Positions 54,499-63,427 of a stretch of 64,000 nt of DNA are shown in pieces. The DNA comes from a bacterium BMS3Bbin05 (lineage in GTDB: Bacteria; Nitrospirota; Thermodesulfovibrionia; Thermodesulfovibrionales; BMS3Bbin05). Every line of letters starts with the position of its first letter. Position 1 is the first letter of the stretch. A program made the position numbers and the translations under genes. The notes beneath the pieces are model-generated. The model worked only from the letters and a program-made list of their open reading frames with translations. It had not been told where the DNA came from and ran no database searches. The stretch is taken from contig BDTO01000036.1 in assembly GCA_002897855.1 (NCBI GenBank), positions 62,001 through 126,000 on the forward strand. Direction: 5' to 3'.

Positions 54499-55335
54499 AT
54501 GAATATTAATGCCAAAACCCGGATTACCGGACTCCTCGGCTATCCGGTAGAACACAGCCTGTCTCCTGAAATGCATAATTCTGCATTCGGACATCTCGGA
54601 TTGAATTACTGCTATATTGCATTGCCCGTGCGCCCCGAATCACTCGGCATGGCTATTGAAGGAATCAGGGCAATGAATTTTACAGGGGTTAACATTACAG
54701 TACCCCATAAAGAGAAGGTCCCGCCGCTGCTTGATGATATTGATCGGGAGGCAGATTTTATCGGTGCAGTAAATACGATAGTCAATGAAGAAGGAAAATT
54801 GAAAGGTTATAATACTGATGGGAGAGGGTTTATCAAATCTCTTGATGAAAATAAGATAACATACGATGATAGCAGCATATTTGTGATAGGCGCAGGTGGC
54901 GCATCCCGGGCCGTCTGTTATTATCTGAGCCGGAAGGCATCCAACCTGCGTATCTTTGATATAGACATTTCAAAGGCCGAATCGCTCGTTAATGACCTGA
55001 AGACGATTAACAGCAATGTTTCTTTCGAATCTGACAGGAAAAAAATAGAAATGTCCGACATTGTAATTAATGCGACCCCCCTTGGCCTGAAAGCGGATGA
55101 CCCGCTTCCGTTTGATACCGAAGGTCTTTCGGAGGGACAGGTTGTTGTTGATCTTATTTACCGTGATACACCTCTACTCAAGTCTGCTAGGCAAAAAAAG
55201 TGTGAAACCATAAACGGACTCGGCATGCTCCTGTGGCAGGGGGCCCTGGCATTTGAACTATGGACAGGTACAGCAGCTCCTGTGGACATAATGAAAAAAG
55301 CTCTTCTAAATGGATTCTCAAAACGGCAGGCATAG
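54499..55335 (+). CDS. aroE: Shikimate dehydrogenase
   Basis: 278 residues. Substrate site GYPVEHSLSPEMHN, catalytic Lys in NITVPHKEKV and Asp in NTDGRGF; NADP loop GAGGASRAV. Reduces 3-dehydroshikimate to shikimate, downstream of AroD (9782). GGAGG precedes the ATG one base after the DUF512 stop. Confidence 0.96.
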   Translation: MNINAKTRITGLLGYPVEHSLSPEMHNSAFGHLGLNYCYIALPVRPESLGMAIEGIRAMNFTGVNITVPHKEKVPPLLDDIDREADFIGAVNTIVNEEGKLKGYNTDGRGFIKSLDENKITYDDSSIFVIGAGGASRAVCYYLSRKASNLRIFDIDISKAESLVNDLKTINSNVSFESDRKKIEMSDIVINATPLGLKADDPLPFDTEGLSEGQVVVDLIYRDTPLLKSARQKKCETINGLGMLLWQGALAFELWTGTAAPVDIMKKALLNGFSKRQA

Positions 55336-55342
55336 GAACCCA

Positions 55343-55359
55343 TTGGCACAGTTTTTGCT
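55343..55359 (+). promoter_or_regulatory. Sigma54 (-24/-12) promoter of the lpt-rpoN operon
   Basis: TTGGCACAGTTTTTGCT: TGGCAC (55344-55349), five bases, TTGCT (55355-55359). The invariant GG (55345-55346) and GC (55357-55358) are 10 nt apart, as required. Expected start of transcription near 55370, 35 nt before lptC. The operon it would drive includes rpoN. Confidence 0.75.
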
Positions 55360-55387
55360 TTATTTATATTGCTAATAATGTTCATTC

Positions 55388-55407
55388 CATGATAAAATTT
55401 TATCATG
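55388..55407. promoter_or_regulatory. Perfect 20-bp palindrome ending in the lptC start codon
   Basis: CATGATAAAATTTTATCATG, exact two-fold symmetry; its last three bases are the lptC ATG. It holds TAAAAT (55393-55398), a possible -10 with TTGCTA (55369-55374) at 18 nt. It may be a protein operator or, as RNA, a hairpin hiding the start codon. No Shine-Dalgarno is present before lptC. Confidence 0.65.
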
Positions 55408-55905
55408 ATAAAGATCATATCCTTTTTTACAGCTCTCTTTCTCCTTTCAGCAATACTTTTCAACTATCGGAAAAGCAGTGTACCGACGCTCGCTATTAAC
55501 GATGACTCATTTATGGAAAAAGTAAGCGTTCTGCATGTCACCTCCGGTGTTATTGACTGGAAGGCCGACATAGATAAAGTATTTATTGATTCCGGCAGCA
55601 GAAGTTCCATAATTCGGGATGTCAGTTTCACATTCCCCGGCAGAAACGTCACTGCATCTGCTGATAATGGTATATTCGACATGGATCGTGATAACCTCTT
55701 CCTTTATCACAATGTAAAGGCAAAGAAAAACAGTATGGATATTACCGCCGAATCAATATCATGGAATAATAATAAAAAATCTCTAAGCTCCGACTCCCGT
55801 ATTATCATTAGTGAAGATTTACTTAAACTAAGCGGCAAAGGGCTGGATATCTCAAACGATGGCAGGATTACAATAAAAAAGAATGTCAGGGCAATCCTGT
55901 ATTGA
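55405..55905 (+). CDS. lptC: LPS export periplasmic protein LptC
   Basis: 166 residues. One N-terminal membrane anchor (IISFFTALFLLSAILFNY) and a beta-jellyroll of LptC type (FTFPGRNVTASADNGIFDMDRDNLFLYHNVKAKK). Takes LPS from LptB2FG and passes it to LptA. Sequence is weakly conserved, as usual for LptC; identity rests on size, topology and the following lptA-lptB. Between it and lptA a 326-bp repeat block has been inserted. Confidence 0.83.
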   Translation: MIKIISFFTALFLLSAILFNYRKSSVPTLAINDDSFMEKVSVLHVTSGVIDWKADIDKVFIDSGSRSSIIRDVSFTFPGRNVTASADNGIFDMDRDNLFLYHNVKAKKNSMDITAESISWNNNKKSLSSDSRIIISEDLLKLSGKGLDISNDGRITIKKNVRAILY

Positions 55906-55910
55906 TCATT

Positions 55911-56230
55911 TCAATGGATAGCGAGCGTATTCCCCGTGGCCTTATCACAGGGAAGGTCAATAATATTTTTTTACCCCCCTTTAGAAAAGGAGGGGCAGGG
56001 GGGATTTGAATCAGGGGAAAACATGAGCGATATGGAATCAATTGTAATTAAAGAAATCTCCCCTGACCCCTCTTTGCCAAAGAGGGGAAAAGTATCAGGG
56101 GGTCTTTACCAATTTAAATCAATAGCGAGCGGATTCACCGTGGACTCATCACGGGGTGGAGAGAGCGAATATAATAATGCAAAATTCCCTGCATTAGATT
56201 ACCGGCGACGGAGAGACGGGGAAGATCAAT
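55911..56230. repeat. Dispersed repeat family C, copy 2, with nested palindromes, between lptC and lptA
   Basis: Its ends share long blocks with 20517-20681 (ATGGATAGCGAGCGTATTCC, CTGCATTAGATTACCGGCG). In the middle, about 55970-56105, are two further inverted repeats (CCCCCCTTTAGAAAAGGAGGGG; CCCCTCTTTGCCAAAGAGGGG) of the C/G-rich type also seen at 10588. The GGGGAAG that serves as the lptA ribosome site lies at its right end. Confidence 0.72.
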
Positions 56231-56231
56231 T

Positions 56232-56720
56232 GTGCATATGAGAAATCTTACAAAAAATAATTCAGTTATATTCCTGATGAAAGCTGCTTTTTTATTTTTT
56301 ATTATTCTCATATGTTCCGTCCGGTTATCTTATGCCGAGCAAAAAAAAGCTGTAAAGAATCCACTGAAAATAACTTCCGAAAGCATGATAGCAGAAGACA
56401 AAAAGAATATTATCACGTTTATAGGGTCGGTTATTGCTCAAAAGGACGATATCAGGTTATATTCAAACAGACTGGTTGTTCATTACACCGAAAACAGGAA
56501 GGTTAAGCACCTGACCGCTTTGGGTAAGGTAAGGCTTATTCAGGACAATAAAGATATAAAGTCCGATAAAGCTGAATACTTCCCTGACAAAAAGATGATA
56601 ATATTCACTGGTTCCCCGATTTTTATGGAAAACAGCAATACAGTCTCTGGAACCAGCATAACTTACTACATATCTGCAAAGAAGATTGTAGTCGAAAACA
56701 GCAGGGTTATTCTCAAATGA
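56232..56720 (+). CDS. lptA: LPS transport periplasmic protein LptA
   Basis: 162 residues from the GTG at 56232 (GGGGAAG 7 nt upstream); an ATG at 56238 is the alternative. Signal peptide (FLFFIILICSVRLSYA), then an OstA/LptA beta-jellyroll: ITSESMIAEDKKNIITFIGSV, LYSNRLVVHYTENRKVKHLTALGKVRL. Bridges the periplasm for LPS. Overlaps lptB by 4 nt (ATGA). Confidence 0.9.
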   Translation: MHMRNLTKNNSVIFLMKAAFLFFIILICSVRLSYAEQKKAVKNPLKITSESMIAEDKKNIITFIGSVIAQKDDIRLYSNRLVVHYTENRKVKHLTALGKVRLIQDNKDIKSDKAEYFPDKKMIIFTGSPIFMENSNTVSGTSITYYISAKKIVVENSRVILK

Positions 56721-57442
56721 GAAACAACATTGTAGCAGAAAATCTCACAAAGTCGTATGGAAAAAATATTGCAGTAAAGCAGGTGAACCTGTCTCTCGAG
56801 TCCGGAGAAATCGTCGGCCTGTTGGGTCCGAACGGTGCAGGCAAAACCACTACCTTTTATATGATTATAGGGCTGATCAGACCCGATACCGGCAAAATAC
56901 TTTTCAACGGCACTGATATAGGTAATATGCCGGTCTACAGAAGGGCAAGAATGGGCATAAACTATCTGCCCCAGGAACCATCGATATTCAGAAAGTTGAG
57001 CGTCAAAGATAATATCAGAAGCGTGCTCGAAATGAGGGCGACGGAAAAGTCTGATATTGACACCCGCACCGAAGAGCTCATTCATGAATTCAATCTTGAC
57101 GAATTTGCAAACAGGGACGGTTACAGCCTTTCCGGGGGCGAACGCAGAAGGACGGAAATTGCGAGAGCGCTCTCAACGGACCCTGTTTTTCTTCTATTTG
57201 ATGAACCTTTTGCGGGTATTGATCCAATCGCTATCAATGACCTGAAAAAAATGCTACAATATCTAAAAGAGAAAGGTCTTGGAATACTTATTACTGATCA
57301 CAATGTGAGAGACACGCTTTCCATTACCGATAGGGCATATATCATCAGTAATGGGGAAGTCCTTTACGAAGGTGTACCTGAAGAACTCATTAAGAATTCC
57401 GATGTCAGAAAATCATATCTTGGAGAGGAGTTTAGGTTATAA
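56717..57442 (+). CDS. lptB: LPS export ABC transporter ATPase LptB
   Basis: 241 residues. Walker A GPNGAGKTTTFYMIIGL, Q-loop YLPQEPSIFRKLSVKDN (typical of LptB), signature LSGGERRRTEIARAL, Walker B LFDEPFAGIDP, H-loop ITDHNVRDTL. Energises LPS extraction. lptF and lptG are not in this window. The stop overlaps rpoN (TAATG). Confidence 0.96.
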   Translation: MRNNIVAENLTKSYGKNIAVKQVNLSLESGEIVGLLGPNGAGKTTTFYMIIGLIRPDTGKILFNGTDIGNMPVYRRARMGINYLPQEPSIFRKLSVKDNIRSVLEMRATEKSDIDTRTEELIHEFNLDEFANRDGYSLSGGERRRTEIARALSTDPVFLLFDEPFAGIDPIAINDLKKMLQYLKEKGLGILITDHNVRDTLSITDRAYIISNGEVLYEGVPEELIKNSDVRKSYLGEEFRL

Positions 57443-58881
57443 TGTCGCTTAGTCAGAGGCTCGAACTTAAATTATCCCAGAAACTTGTACTCACTCCTCA
57501 ACTTCAGCAGGCAATAAAACTATTGCAGATGCCCCAGCTTGAACTGAGCCAGACCATAAATCAGGAGTTGGTTGAAAATCCTTTCCTTGAAGAAGAATTA
57601 AGCGACGAGCAACCAGAGATTTCTGAAAAAGAGTCAATAGATGCTGCCGCAAATGAGGAATCTGCTGACTCCGAAACCCCGATTGAAGGCCTGATGACCT
57701 TTAATGTAGATGATTATTTCGATGAAAGAAGCAGCGATGGTAGAGATGTAGGCTACTTCAACCCCGGCACAATGGTGCAGCCGTCATTTGAACAGTTCAC
57801 TTCGAAAGAGGAAGATTTGGCAGAACACCTCTTGTGGCAGTTGAGACTTACAGCAAGCTCTGATGAAATCAAAATTATAGGAGAAACAATTATTGGAAAT
57901 ATTGACGAAAACGGTTATCTTCGTGTTACTGAAGAAGAGATCGCAGCCTCAACAGGTTATAGCCATGATAAAATATCGGAGGCAATCAGACTTGTCCAGA
58001 CCCTTGATCCTCCGGGAATAGGGGCCAGAACACTAAGTGAATGCCTTATAATACAGCTTCATATGCTCGGTCTTAAAGGAGCCATGGTTGAGAAACTCGT
58101 GCTTGAACACATCCCCGACCTTGAGAAGAAGAACTACGAAGCAATAGCCAGAAAGCTCGGAACCGATATTAGCGATATTATTTCAGCTGTTAAGATAATC
58201 GAAGAACTTGATCCCAAACCGGGAAGAAATTTTGCAAGTGTCTCAGCAAACTATATAGCTCCCGATGTTTCCATAGAAAAAACGGATTCCGGGTACCAGA
58301 TCATTCTAAACGATGAGTCGCTGCCCAGACTCCGGCTCAACAATCATTACAGGAAGCTCCTGTCCAACAAAAATAAACTGACAAAAGAGGAGAAAACCTA
58401 TCTTGAAGAAAGGTTACGCTCTGCAGTCTGGTTATTAAAAAGCCTCGACCAGAGGAACAGGACCATATACAAGGTAACCGAGAGCATCATCAAGTTCCAG
58501 AAAGAATTTTTTGACAACGGGCCCCAATTTCTGAAGCCCCTGAATCTGAGGGATGTCTCTGATGATATTGGTATGCATGAAAGTACTGTGAGCAGGGTAA
58601 CATCAAACAAGTATCTTTACTGCGGCCATGGCATTTTCCCTTTCAGGCACTTCTTTAGCAGCGCCCTGAACGAAGGCAACGGAAATATCTCTTCTACATT
58701 AGTCAAAGAGATGATAAAAAAACTCATATCTGAAGAAAATCCACAAAAACCTTACAGCGATCTGCAGGTCTCCGAGATCCTCAAGCAGAAAGATATATCC
58801 ATTGCAAGGAGGACCGTGGCAAAATACAGGGAAGCGCTCAGGATTCTTCCGCACAACAAGAGAAAACGCTATGACTTCTAA
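57442..58881 (+). CDS. rpoN: RNA polymerase sigma54 factor RpoN
   Basis: 479 residues. Region I: glutamine/leucine-rich QKLVLTPQLQQAIKLLQMPQLEL; acidic linker to ~residue 90; core-binding domain; DNA-binding part with HESTVSRVTSNKYLYCGHGIFPFRHFF; and the RpoN box ARRTVAKYREALRIL at the end. Recognises -24/-12 promoters; the window has one NtrC-type activator (6688). The promoter at 55343 suggests that RpoN drives its own operon. Confidence 0.97.
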   Translation: MSLSQRLELKLSQKLVLTPQLQQAIKLLQMPQLELSQTINQELVENPFLEEELSDEQPEISEKESIDAAANEESADSETPIEGLMTFNVDDYFDERSSDGRDVGYFNPGTMVQPSFEQFTSKEEDLAEHLLWQLRLTASSDEIKIIGETIIGNIDENGYLRVTEEEIAASTGYSHDKISEAIRLVQTLDPPGIGARTLSECLIIQLHMLGLKGAMVEKLVLEHIPDLEKKNYEAIARKLGTDISDIISAVKIIEELDPKPGRNFASVSANYIAPDVSIEKTDSGYQIILNDESLPRLRLNNHYRKLLSNKNKLTKEEKTYLEERLRSAVWLLKSLDQRNRTIYKVTESIIKFQKEFFDNGPQFLKPLNLRDVSDDIGMHESTVSRVTSNKYLYCGHGIFPFRHFFSSALNEGNGNISSTLVKEMIKKLISEENPQKPYSDLQVSEILKQKDISIARRTVAKYREALRILPHNKRKRYDF

Positions 58882-58919
58882 TAAATACACAACAAAAATA
58901 ACCCCAGGGAGGAAAGCAC

Positions 58920-59444
58920 ATGAATATTATTATTAATGGAAGACATCTGGACATCACACCTTCTATAAAAAGTTATTCTGAAGAAAAAATAAAAAAAATT
59001 GAAAAGTACATGCCTAATATTACCGAGGCGGTTATTACACTAAGCGTAGAAAAATTCAGACACAAGGCAGAGGTGCTCTTGCGGATTAACGGGTCAAGTA
59101 TTCAGGCGGAGTGTATAACTGAAGAGATATATTCTTCTATAGACGAAGTGACGGAAAAAATCGAGAGACAGATAAAAAAGCATAAGGAAAAGCTTACGTC
59201 ACGTAGAAAAGATGCAAGACAGGGAGCAGAATTTAATCCTGCAAGCCAAATTCAGGAACCCACTGAGAGAATTATCAAGAAAGAGAGATTCAATATGAAA
59301 CCCATGAGTCCTGAGGAAGCCGCCATGCAGATGGATATTCTTGATAGAAATTTCTTCATATTCACCAATGACAAAACAACGGAGATTAATGTTATATTCA
59401 GGAGGAATGACGGCGACTTAGGGTTAGTCGAACCTGCCAGGTGA
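58920..59444 (+). CDS. hpf: Ribosome hibernation-promoting factor, long form
   Basis: 174 residues. N-terminal RaiA/HPF fold (IIINGRHLDITPSIKSYSEEKIKKIEKYMP) and the C-terminal dimerisation domain of long HPF (MKPMSPEEAAMQMDILDRNFFIFTND). Dimerises 70S ribosomes into 100S in stationary phase. AGGGAGG lies before the ATG. Order rpoN-hpf-rapZ as in many proteobacteria. The end overlaps rapZ by 4 nt. Confidence 0.95.
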   Translation: MNIIINGRHLDITPSIKSYSEEKIKKIEKYMPNITEAVITLSVEKFRHKAEVLLRINGSSIQAECITEEIYSSIDEVTEKIERQIKKHKEKLTSRRKDARQGAEFNPASQIQEPTERIIKKERFNMKPMSPEEAAMQMDILDRNFFIFTNDKTTEINVIFRRNDGDLGLVEPAR

Positions 59445-60289
59445 AGCTCTATATTATAATTCTTACAGGTCTTTCGGGTGCGGGAAAGAGTGTTGCATTG
59501 CGCGCCCTTGAAGACTCAGGTTATTTTTGTACAGACAACCTGCCTTCGATCCTGATAAAAGAATTTATTTCCACCTCTTTTTCTTACGGTAACAGGCGGA
59601 TTGCAATCGGGATAAACATCCGGAAAAGGAAGCATCTGCAGGAAACTGAAAATATCATAATTAGCCTGAAGAATAATTACAATCTCGATGTTGTATTCCT
59701 CGAAACTGAAAAGGATACTTTATTGAGAAGATTCAAGGAGACACGCCGCCCTCACCCCCTGGGGGACCTGCTCGGAATCGATATCGGGAAGGCAATTGAA
59801 AATGAGATAACCTTATTGGCTCCAATCAGGGATATCTCGGACAGGGTAATAGACACAACATCCTTCTCTCCTCATCAACTCAGGGACCTGGTCAGATCTG
59901 TTTATGGCAGCCAGCATCGGGATAAGATGAATGTTATTCTGACATCATTCGGATTTAAATTCGGCGTGCCGCAGTTCGCCGATCTTGTATTTGATGTCAG
60001 GTTTCTTCCGAATCCTCATTTTGTACCTGAGCTCAGAGATTTGACAGGCAAAGATATATCTGTTAAAAATTATATTTTCAGTAACAGCATTTCTACTGTA
60101 TTTCTTGAAAAAATAGAAGAACTTATGAATTTTCTTATACCTCACTATATAAAAGAAGGCAAGGCCTTTCTGAATATCTGCATAGGCTGTACAGGCGGAA
60201 AACATCGCTCCGTAGCAATAGTTGAAGAACTCGGGGATTACTTCAGCCGAATTCCTGTTAATATAGATGTGGCCCACAGGGAGTTATGA
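59441..60289 (+). CDS. rapZ: RNase adapter / nucleotide-binding protein RapZ
   Basis: 282 residues. Walker A GLSGAGKSVALRALED at the N-terminus, VVFLETEKDTLLRRFKETRRPHPL in the middle, and the conserved C-terminal domain with NPHFVPELRDLTGKD and CIGCTGGKHRSVAIVE. In E. coli RapZ controls glmS through small RNAs; in other lineages its role is less clear. GTG start in GTGA overlap with hpf; ATGA overlap with the next gene. Confidence 0.95.
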   Translation: MKLYIIILTGLSGAGKSVALRALEDSGYFCTDNLPSILIKEFISTSFSYGNRRIAIGINIRKRKHLQETENIIISLKNNYNLDVVFLETEKDTLLRRFKETRRPHPLGDLLGIDIGKAIENEITLLAPIRDISDRVIDTTSFSPHQLRDLVRSVYGSQHRDKMNVILTSFGFKFGVPQFADLVFDVRFLPNPHFVPELRDLTGKDISVKNYIFSNSISTVFLEKIEELMNFLIPHYIKEGKAFLNICIGCTGGKHRSVAIVEELGDYFSRIPVNIDVAHREL

Positions 60290-61410
60290 TCTATCTGGAT
60301 TATAATGCCACAACGCCTCTAATCCCGGAAGTTAAAAGCAGGATAATCAGTACTATGGATTTCTTCGGCAACCCTTCCAGCCTTCACATCCCGGGCATAA
60401 TGGCAAAAAAGGTGATTGAAGATGCAAGAAAATCCGTAGCATCCCTGATAAATTGCAACCCTGAGGAGATAATATTTACTTCGGGCGGGACAGAATCAGA
60501 TAATATCGCTACAATTGGTTTTGCTGCCCGGTTCAGTTCCGGCCACATTATTTCTTCGTCAATAGAGCATCCGGCAATTATCAGACCTCTTAAAAGACTC
60601 GCCCAAATGGGTTTTGACGTCACTGAAGTCCCTGTCCGGGCAGATGGTAAAATAGACCCTGAATCCATAGCTGGATCGATAAGAAAAGACACCATACTGA
60701 TTTCCATTATGCATGCCAATAATGAGACGGGAGTTATCCAGCCGATTAAGGAGATATCCGGGATAGCGAAGCAAAACGGAATAACCTTTCATACAGATGC
60801 AGCACAATCGGTGGGGAAAATAGATGTCGATATTAAACAGCTTGGGGTTGACCTGTTATCCATTGCAGGACATAAATATTATGGACCCAAAGGTATCGGA
60901 GCGATTTACATAAAAAATGGGACAAAAATAGACCCGGTTATTTTCGGTGCATCTCAGGAGAGAGGGATCAGTCCGGGAACGGAAAACATTATGGGAATCG
61001 CAGGTATGGCTGCGGCATCTGAAGTTGCGCCGGGTGAAATTAAAAACCGTGTGAATCATGCCGGGGAATTACGTGCAATATTGCTTGGCGGTTTGACAGA
61101 AGGGATCAGGGATGTCCACATAAACGGCAACCCGGAATCCGGCCTGCCCAATACGCTTAATATATCAATTAAGGACATAATCGCCAATGATATTGTGGTA
61201 AGACTCAAGGATAAGATGGCATTTTCCGCCGGATCAGCATGCCATTCCGGTCAGCATTCCCCATCCGGCGTTCTCAAGGCAATGGGGTTGGACGACAATA
61301 ATGCAATCGCTTCAATCCGTTTAAGCGTTGGAAAGTTCAATACGAGAGATGAGATGATTGAAGCGGTCAAAATATTGTCATCGGAAATCGGGAAAATCAG
61401 GGGTTATTGA
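60286..61410 (+). CDS. nifS: Cysteine desulfurase (NifS/IscS family)
   Basis: 374 residues, PLP fold type I. Start IYLDYNATTPL; HxDAAQ in TFHTDAAQSVGKI; PLP-lysine in SIAGHKYYGPKGIGAIYI (~residue 200); active-site Cys in SAGSACHSGQHSPSGVL (~residue 323). Supplies sulfur for Fe-S clusters or thio-modified tRNA. No iscU follows, so it may serve tRNA thiolation or general sulfur transfer. Last gene of the lpt-rpoN operon by overlap. Confidence 0.93.
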   Translation: MIYLDYNATTPLIPEVKSRIISTMDFFGNPSSLHIPGIMAKKVIEDARKSVASLINCNPEEIIFTSGGTESDNIATIGFAARFSSGHIISSSIEHPAIIRPLKRLAQMGFDVTEVPVRADGKIDPESIAGSIRKDTILISIMHANNETGVIQPIKEISGIAKQNGITFHTDAAQSVGKIDVDIKQLGVDLLSIAGHKYYGPKGIGAIYIKNGTKIDPVIFGASQERGISPGTENIMGIAGMAAASEVAPGEIKNRVNHAGELRAILLGGLTEGIRDVHINGNPESGLPNTLNISIKDIIANDIVVRLKDKMAFSAGSACHSGQHSPSGVLKAMGLDDNNAIASIRLSVGKFNTRDEMIEAVKILSSEIGKIRGY

Positions 61411-61503
61411 TTTTTGGCCGGAGATTCTGATCTATTAAGAATAATGACTTCCTAAAAAACTTACGGAAATTATAGTTCTTCAATCCATCAGCTAAATTTA
61501 ATC

Positions 61504-61533
61504 TTGAAAGAAACCTCTCAAAGAGATTATAAT
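61504..61533 (+). promoter_or_regulatory. Sigma70 promoter of the PEP carboxykinase gene
   Basis: TTGAAA at 61504-61509, 18 nt, TATAAT at 61528-61533. Leader of ~40 nt with AGGGAG 5 nt before the ATG at 61580. Confidence 0.65.
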
Positions 61534-61579
61534 TAAACCTCAGGATAGAGACATATAATTTTATTACCAGGGAGAATAC

Positions 61580-63241
61580 ATGGCCACAATCCATAAACTG
61601 CCGGAGGGACCGTGGAGATCGATGATCGAAACGGCTTTGCATGCCAATTCAGTAAGAAAAACAAATATGGCTGAGCTTTATGACCTTTCGGCAAAACAGC
61701 CGGAAGTAATACAGGCGTCCGAACCAATGTATAAACCTGAACGTTTCGGCCTGCCGGAAGATGCAAAAGTTCTGATATCCCAGGATGGCAGGGTAGTAGG
61801 CCGTACTGCACGTGCGCGACGGCTGGTAAGGGAAATGGGAGATAAAAGAGGTAATTACCAGTCTCTTCTCAGGGAAGCTCTTTATCAGTTTAATAGAAGG
61901 GACGGACTGTGGCTTGAGGGGATAGTAGGGCTCCATACCGACTTTATGCTGAAGGCACACATCCTCAGCCCCCGGACGGACGCAAAAAACATGCTTGACT
62001 GGGGATTGAACTTTACACCATGGATGGAACCATGGATTGACGATTACGAGAAGTCCCGTATCCTTGATGAGCACGACATACTGGTTTTTGCCGACCCTGA
62101 ATGGTCCCATCCTGAATTTCCCGACGGACTTGTTATTGTTGATGAATCGGAGAACTGCATAGCAATTCTTGGTATGAGATATTTTGGTGAGAGGAAAAAG
62201 GGCACCCTGACGCTGGCGTGGACCTGTGGTGTCAAGCATAATATGGTCGCCTGCCACGGTGGAATTAAAAAGATAGGTGATAAACCTCCTGTTGCGGTAT
62301 TCGGACTGTCGGGATCGGGGAAATCATCTATAACTAACAGCCACGACCACAACGGCACACTTAATGAATCTGAAAAAGTAACCGTTATCCATGATGATGC
62401 CTTCCTTATTGATCTTGATAATAATGTGTCTGTGGCTTTAGAGCCAAGTCTGTTTGACAAAACAGATTCCGTTGCTTTCAGGGATCCTGAGATTAAATAT
62501 TTCTATTCAGCACAAAATATAGCAGTCAGCCAGATACCGGACGGAAGCAAGAGGCTTGTGGCATATGATATCAGAAACAGCAATGGCCGCTGCATTAAAT
62601 CGAGAGATATGTTCAATCATAACAATGCATGCGAAAAACCCGGCAATGTAATATGGCTTCAAAAGGACTCCAGCCTGCCCCCTATCTGCAAGATTAAAAC
62701 TGTAGGGCTTGCGGTGGCAATGGGAGCATCCCTTTCCACAATGCGTGCAAAGGGAGTTGAAAATGTTTCGTCTGATGAGCTGAATAAACTTGTAATTGAA
62801 CCCTTTGCCAATCCTTTCAGGGTGCACCCACTCAAATGGGATTGCCAGCAGTTCAAGAAGTTGTTCAAAATGGGGACTGATTGTTACATAATGAATACCC
62901 ATGCCTTCGGAACACCGGACGGGATTATTGACATTCCAAAGGAACTTTCATTGAAGATCGTAACAGAATTGGTCAGGGGGAATATTGAATGGAGAGAATG
63001 GAAGTCATTCATGGGTATGCAAATTCCCAAAAATGGTAAAGAGTTGTTTTATCCTGATTACGATAGGAAGTATAAGCCGTCAAAAGAAACGGAATATCTC
63101 GATTTCCTTCGTGACCGGATGCAGGACAGGATAAACTATCTGTCAAACAAGAGGGACATAGACCAGGATATGGAAAGCGCTTTTATCGATCCCCTCCTTG
63201 AAGCAAGGACGGTAATCGATAAAATACTCCACCCAATCTAA
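61580..63241 (+). CDS. ATP-type phosphoenolpyruvate carboxykinase-like protein
   Basis: 553 residues. A P-loop VFGLSGSGKSSITN (~residue 237) and HDDAFLIDLDNN (~273) occupy the places of kinase-1 and kinase-2 (GDDEHGW) motifs of PckA, and the C-terminal ELVRGNIEWREWKSFMGMQIP and N-terminal KLPEGPWRSMIETAL regions are those of a longer PckA subgroup. The usual EGGCYAK segment after kinase-2 is not recognisable (here ALEPSLFDKTD). It would convert oxaloacetate to PEP with ATP; activity is inferred and the substitutions need a check. Confidence 0.75.
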   Translation: MATIHKLPEGPWRSMIETALHANSVRKTNMAELYDLSAKQPEVIQASEPMYKPERFGLPEDAKVLISQDGRVVGRTARARRLVREMGDKRGNYQSLLREALYQFNRRDGLWLEGIVGLHTDFMLKAHILSPRTDAKNMLDWGLNFTPWMEPWIDDYEKSRILDEHDILVFADPEWSHPEFPDGLVIVDESENCIAILGMRYFGERKKGTLTLAWTCGVKHNMVACHGGIKKIGDKPPVAVFGLSGSGKSSITNSHDHNGTLNESEKVTVIHDDAFLIDLDNNVSVALEPSLFDKTDSVAFRDPEIKYFYSAQNIAVSQIPDGSKRLVAYDIRNSNGRCIKSRDMFNHNNACEKPGNVIWLQKDSSLPPICKIKTVGLAVAMGASLSTMRAKGVENVSSDELNKLVIEPFANPFRVHPLKWDCQQFKKLFKMGTDCYIMNTHAFGTPDGIIDIPKELSLKIVTELVRGNIEWREWKSFMGMQIPKNGKELFYPDYDRKYKPSKETEYLDFLRDRMQDRINYLSNKRDIDQDMESAFIDPLLEARTVIDKILHPI

Positions 63242-63284
63242 TATCTTGCGCTTCTGCATCGTTTCATCATGTGATCAATTAATT

Positions 63285-63427
63285 AGAGTCTGTGTATAAA
63301 CTGCTGTTTTTTATTTTTGTCATGCCCGAAGTCTTTAATCGGGCATCCGGAACTTATTGAAAAGAATAGATTCCCCGACTAAGTCGGGAAATGACAGATA
63401 GAGGGACTGTCTTTATGGACAGATTCT
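63285..63427. repeat. MITE-like repeat family A, copy 4
   Basis: 143 bp. Left end AGAGTCTGTGTATAAA, right end TTTATGGACAGATTCT: the left end matches copy 2 and the right end matches copy 3, so the TIRs pair less well. First hairpin GCCCGA/TCGGGC, second CCCGACTAAGTCGGG. Lies 44 nt after the PEP carboxykinase stop. Confidence 0.85.
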
